Assembly (NCBI GenBank): GCA_013398295.1
Contig: VZSF01000873.1
Span: 1 to 64,000 of the forward strand
Reading direction: 5' to 3'
From: Chionis minor
Lineage: Eukaryota > Chordata > Aves > Charadriiformes > Chionididae
Length of the DNA stretch: 64,000 nucleotides
Below the pieces are notes generated by a model. The model was not told the DNA's origin. It searched no databases and saw only the letters and a program-made list of their open reading frames with translations. Every line of letters begins with the position of its first letter. Within the stretch, counting starts at the first letter, position 1. This document shows positions 59,431 to 64,000 of the stretch, piece by piece. The position numbers and the translations under genes are program-made.

Positions 59431-62102
59431 TCGACAAGGGGAGATTTCCAAAGAGCTGGTACCTTATTACAATTCTATAATATATATTTCGAAATTCCTG
59501 TCCCCCTTTTGACATCAAACACCACTCTTCTGGGCTGTGAGTTCCAAATTCACTCCTACACAAAGCCTGTAATAAGATCCCAGAAAGCATTTTCTAACCA
59601 ATAACTCTGAACCTTCAGCCAGGCGTATGAATCTGAGATCTTTAAATTATCATAGTTCATATCTGTGTGGATTCATATTTACTACTAGACATTTTATATC
59701 CCTCCCAACTAACAAGAAGGTTTGAAAATCCTATGGCCATCTTTCTAATGCCTTGCATCTCCTTTCTGAATGTAAGTTTTTCACACATTGTGAATCAACA
59801 GTGTATTATTTATCTTTCAGTCTTTTGAATGGCACAAACTTGCTATTTTTCCTGTGCTGAATTTCTTGCAATCTGAGTCTCTTTACTTGATAAAGGAGAT
59901 CTGTATGTTAGGGGCTTGCAACACACAGACAGCATGTTCCTGGTCTGAGCAGAGAGCCGTGAGCCAGAAATTCCTGAGTTTCAATCATAATTTTGACATA
60001 TAAACAGCTGCATAGATCTAGGCAGATACTTTAGCTCCCTACCTTGTTTTCCTACCAGCCAGTGCTAAAACAACACAGCAGACAATGTTGTCTCCCTTGT
60101 TTTCAGTAAAAGTCCAGAATTAATACCCGCAGTGAATTGTGCCCAGCTAAATACACTTAACTACAATTATTCTTTCACATTTTCAGTGCATATTTACAAA
60201 CAACATCTTGGAAATAGGCTACCAGATCTTCAGCTGGTGTAACTGTGAGGCTCCACAGATGGCCAGGAGAACAGTTCGTGAAGGCATTATGTTATCGAAC
60301 TGTATTATGTTATCAGGTTCCGTAAATCCTATTTGACAAGATCTGCTATAAAACCAGTTTCTGCACCCCTGAGCTTTACTGCAAAACACCTGCATTTAGA
60401 CTTCTTTCTTCTGCTGAGGGCAAAAATATTTTAGGAGCTGAATATCTTAATGGAATTCACCTATCAGTGAAGAGCAGGTGGATTTCTTAAAAAAATATTT
60501 TAAAAGGCAAACAAAGGGAAGGGAAGCAAAGGAAGGAAAGCATAGTTTCACTAGAAAGAGCCTTTCTGTGTAACAGAACACTGAAGAAACACTCTGAGAA
60601 ATCAACGACAGGAAGATTAGGAGCTACAAAACCTGGAGATAAAGCAGAATTAGAAGTAAAAGAAGCAGAGCAGGAATACACTCTAGAAGGTCAATTGATA
60701 AAATATGTAGCAAGCGCTGAACCAGCTCAAATCAATACCGCTCTGTATGAACCGAATCACAGCCTAATAACCACATCACATCCACTTCGTGGTACTATCT
60801 ATCACAGCAACAGCAGGAGGCAGTGGCAATTCAGCTTTCTGCACAATGGGATGGACTGGCCTCGCTCCGGGTTCCTGGGGCCGTTTCATGCTGCCATTAA
60901 GGCAGCAGAGCCTCTCCACGGCGGGCAACACCATCCCTGGGTTGAGCCCACCAGATGGATGGGACAGCAAATCTGGGGTGAGAGATAGGCAGGAAGTGGG
61001 ATTTGGGCCCAAATCAAAAGCATTTCATCATGGACTGCAAGGAATACAATGGACCAATGTGCAGGGGCATGGAGGAAAAGTGAGGAGAAGAAAGGTATAT
61101 GAAGTGTAGAGGAACATACGCTACTGAATGGCTCTCCACAGTGACGTGCAAGGGGCTGAAAATGGTCTGGGGGAGCGGGGGTGGGGGGGATGTATTTTGC
61201 TCTTGGTGCTGTCTCCAGCAACTGAGAAGTAACTAAGAAGTGCAGAACCACAGAAGCAAGATGGGGATAGCAAGATCGCTGCTGAGCGTGATGCCTGCCG
61301 GACCTGCCGGGCAGGAGGCAGCCCCGCTCCCTGCGTGGGAGCCTGCACAAAAGAGAGTGCCCTGCTGCAGTCTCCTCCTGTGCACAGGTTTGCACCCCGC
61401 TTGATCAGCCCAGGAACAGTGAAGGAGGGTTAACATCAGACCTTGCTGCCCTCTGAGTCGGTCCTGAGAGTGCCCTGCAGGCACCGTCTCCTGACCGATA
61501 TGTAGGTGGGCAGGGAAATCCTGCTGCCCACCACGGTTCGGTCGCAGCGTGACCATCCCCAGGTCAGGTCTGGAGCAAAAACTCTGCTGTCTCCCTAAGA
61601 GGAGGTGGAATTCACACAGAAAATAAGTGGAGATCGGATTGACGAGAGTCCATGCTCAGTATCAGATGGTGTGATCAAAGTCAAGTCTGACCTGTTTTCA
61701 CTACTTACAATGGTAAAGTCTTGTCCTCTTTCAAATCAATAAAAAACTCCAAAGGCTTTCAAAAGACCTGAGACTTCATCCTGTGGTTCTGATCTGGTGT
61801 TTATGATGCTTCACTTGCATCTACTGTATCTTTCCCAGAATGCTGGTGGATCTCCTTTAAGATTTTTGTAAGGAAAAATGAATCAGTAGTACATATGCTT
61901 CAGGAAAATACTGCATTAGGGCTCAAATATGAGAGCACATTTGATACTGGTTACTGTTACTACTGTGTGCCCCAAGGAGATTGCTGAAAGAGAAAAAAAA
62001 CACCTGCTCTTTCTCCAGTTATCCTTATTCCAGAGAAGTACAGGATGTTTAATATTTTCTTATCTATACAAAGCCACAGAAAGTCACCTCTTCATCCTAA
62101 AC
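59431..62102. other. Non-coding stretch, G-rich motif and small direct repeat
   Basis: May include further decayed LINE sequence to about 59620. An 11-base direct repeat lies at 60286-60296 and 60304-60314. A G-rich potential quadruplex is at 61152-61189. The GC-richer 60800-61560 part gives chance frames, including a 169-codon minus-strand frame with no recognisable domain. Confidence 0.6.
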
Positions 62103-62395
62103 TCTGCCCCGAGCCCGGAGGCTCTTTAGGCTGCCGCCGTCACGGCGTGCCGGTGCCTGTTACTCACAGCAGGCACGGAAGCGACAGGGCTGGTGGCACT
62201 GTCGGCTGCTGCCACCACTGGGTCCCCTGCCCGAGCGGTGGCCACGGCACAGCCAGGCAGGGCAGGAGGGCACCTGGCGTGGATCCGCAGCGAGTCTCGC
62301 ACTCACACACCTGTGGATCCGCTGGAGATGACTGCAGCCCCTCGGGCACCACGCCTGCCACCGCAGCACACACAGATGCTATCGAGGCAGTAGCC
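62103..62395. other. Small CpG-rich patch (CpG-island-like)
   Basis: By eye about 20 CpG dinucleotides fall in roughly 290 GC-rich bases, whereas flanking DNA is CpG-poor. Reading frames are open on both strands, as expected from composition. It could be a small CpG island linked to an unrecognised transcript start, or an isolated GC-rich patch. Confidence 0.5.
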
Positions 62396-64000
62396 CTAAG
62401 AAAGATTGGGAACTGGTTTCCTTGGTTTTCTCCACGCCTTTTTCCTGTCTTTAAGCTGGTCCCAGGGCTGGGAACAAAACCTTAATTAACGTTTGGGGTT
62501 GTTTTTTGGTTTTTTTCTTGTTTTGATTTTACGTTTTGGAGCGGATGTTCATCCCTTTCTGACAGAAATACCAAATTCACCATTCTGAAAACTCTGCAGG
62601 TTAACTTTTTAAAAAGAAAATTAAATTAATTTGACAAAGCCCCAATCAGATGAACAAGCCTCACATTTCAAAACATTTCATCTCACCAAAAACATCTTTC
62701 ACAATCTTAACCTGCTTTGGAGCATGACCAACCAGCAAAGTAGGCTTATAGTGCCTGTGTACTAGTACAGTCCTTATTCATACCATAACTAAACTTTCAA
62801 GAAAGATGCTCTACCATTTTATGGTTTTTTTTCAAATTTCAGTAGCAATGGTGCTGTATAACTTATGGGACACATTTTGAAAATACCATGTGTTGCTTAT
62901 ATTGGTATCTTACAAAGGGTAAGGAAATAAACCTTATCACATACATTTACAGAGCTGTTTGCAAGATTTTGGAGTCTAATTAATTGGAAGTTCTCCCCAA
63001 ATGAGAAAATTAAGAACTCACTGGGAGACTGAGAAGTGGCACAAGAGTGGAATTGTCTCAGGAAGTTAATCAAAATGTGCATAACCAATTATTTGACAGA
63101 TATTATTTCTTCTAATTATAGCCAGATACTACAGCTGACAGAGAAGGTAAGGTGGTTTTTTACATAACAGCAAAGCACAGGACATCTGTCACCAAAATCT
63201 ACTCTACAGCTAGTTCTCTTAGTATCTCAATTAAGACAGTCTCTGATAAAAATCACAGATAAATAACTCTGTACATTTCCTATTCTGGGGCTGTGCAAGC
63301 AAATGAAGTCCACAAGCTGCTAAGTCTGGAAAACACTGCCCTGCGTGCCTGACATCCTGTCCAGATGCAGCGAGAAATCCAGCTGAGATTGTTATCTTGA
63401 CCCATGCCCAGCTTAGGCTTGCAATACGCTTTTGTGCTCACATTATCCCATGCTGTTTGAAAACACAAGACAATTTTGTTGAGTTCCTGATGTCCATTAT
63501 TTCACCATGCCATGTGCTGTTAATCTTCAGTGCTGAGGACGGTTTTGTTTTGTTTCAGAGTCATCAAACTAAACTCAGTCCATGGGGGTTAATTCATCAC
63601 CAGCAACCCTGGCAATACTTTCATGCTGCCCCAAATACTGCCAACGTATAGTTCAAACACACCCTTATCTATGTTCAGGCATGCCCACGCACACTTACAG
63701 GCATGTGTATATAAATATATGGGTACACACACACAGAGAAACAACTCAAATACAATTCCATCGTGTTTTCCTTTAAAAATAATTTTAGCCAGTGGCATTG
63801 CAAAATCTGCCTGGCCTATACCCAGGAGCCTGCACCTGCACAGATCCCAGTTGCAGAACCCCTCCTGTAATTGTTAAGCAATTTGCCTGTTAAGCACCAC
63901 TGGCAAGAGTCTGGCAGATCTTATGCTCAAAAAACCACATTTGTTTGGCTCATACGTTACTAAGACACTGCATTATTCTTCAGACTATCTAGACAGCTGC
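62396..64000. other. AT-rich non-coding stretch, nothing recognised
   Basis: Short chance frames only. A small CA-rich and TA-rich simple-sequence patch occurs at about 63700-63735. No gene, RNA or transposon signal was recognised up to the window end. Confidence 0.6.

Noticed and set aside
60886..61395. 169-codon minus-strand frame
   Set aside because: Translation is Cys/Pro/His-rich without a domain, in a GC-richer patch; accidental.
1..64000. Endogenous retrovirus, CRISPR array or bacterial gene cluster
   Set aside because: No LTR pairs, primer-binding site, gag/pol/env-type frames, spaced direct-repeat array or dense prokaryotic coding was seen.

Overview
This window looks like non-coding vertebrate nuclear DNA, most probably from a bird. 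The main evidence is a roughly 4 kb CR1 non-LTR retrotransposon on the minus strand (about 21474-25512) with avian-type CR1 protein motifs. Smaller, much older CR1 tails and fossils are scattered around it. There are no operons, no dense coding and no ribosome-binding-site pattern, and most open reading frames are short and overlap on both strands as expected by chance. A crocodilian or turtle source is possible but less likely from the CR1 type. I could not identify the species or chromosome.

Layout. 1-21473 is single-copy-looking intergenic or intronic sequence with homopolymer tracts, a young-type CR1 tail (8724-8776), an old plus-strand CR1 reverse-transcriptase fossil (16046-16320) and a second old CR1 tail (16780-16825). 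21474-25512 is the large CR1 copy, with a decayed ORF1 (coiled-coil region plus SGNH/GDSL esterase-like domain) and a decayed ORF2 (endonuclease plus reverse transcriptase). 25513-33240 holds an exon-like segment at 26850-27071 (minus) and AT-rich, enhancer-like stretches. 33241-64000 holds a MIR-like tRNA-derived SINE (33241-33435), a CR1 fossil (39898-40025), a tRNA-related fossil (41625-41690), a microsatellite (43316-43336), poly-A tracts, an 18-bp perfect palindrome (49295-49312), a 14-base assembly gap (56998-57011), a substantial CR1 fossil (58930-59430), a G-rich potential quadruplex (61152-61189) and a small CpG-rich patch (62103-62395).

Interpretation. No intact host protein-coding gene can be supported. 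The best host-gene candidate is the 26850-27071 minus-strand segment, which has a good splice acceptor and weak resemblance to a transglutaminase N-terminal-domain exon, but it needs a frameshift and may be a relic or chance. Several stretches (1-430, 14540-14740, 31470-32110, 43690-44010, 49880-50660, 53930-54070) have the texture of conserved non-coding enhancers: clusters of homeodomain TAAT cores, POU octamer, E-box and nuclear-receptor half-sites. This reading is from motif density alone and is untested by alignment. I found no convincing previously undescribed system. The items most worth a second look are the only lightly damaged CR1 copy and its nonsense-mutation spectrum, the exon-like segment, and the enhancer-like blocks.
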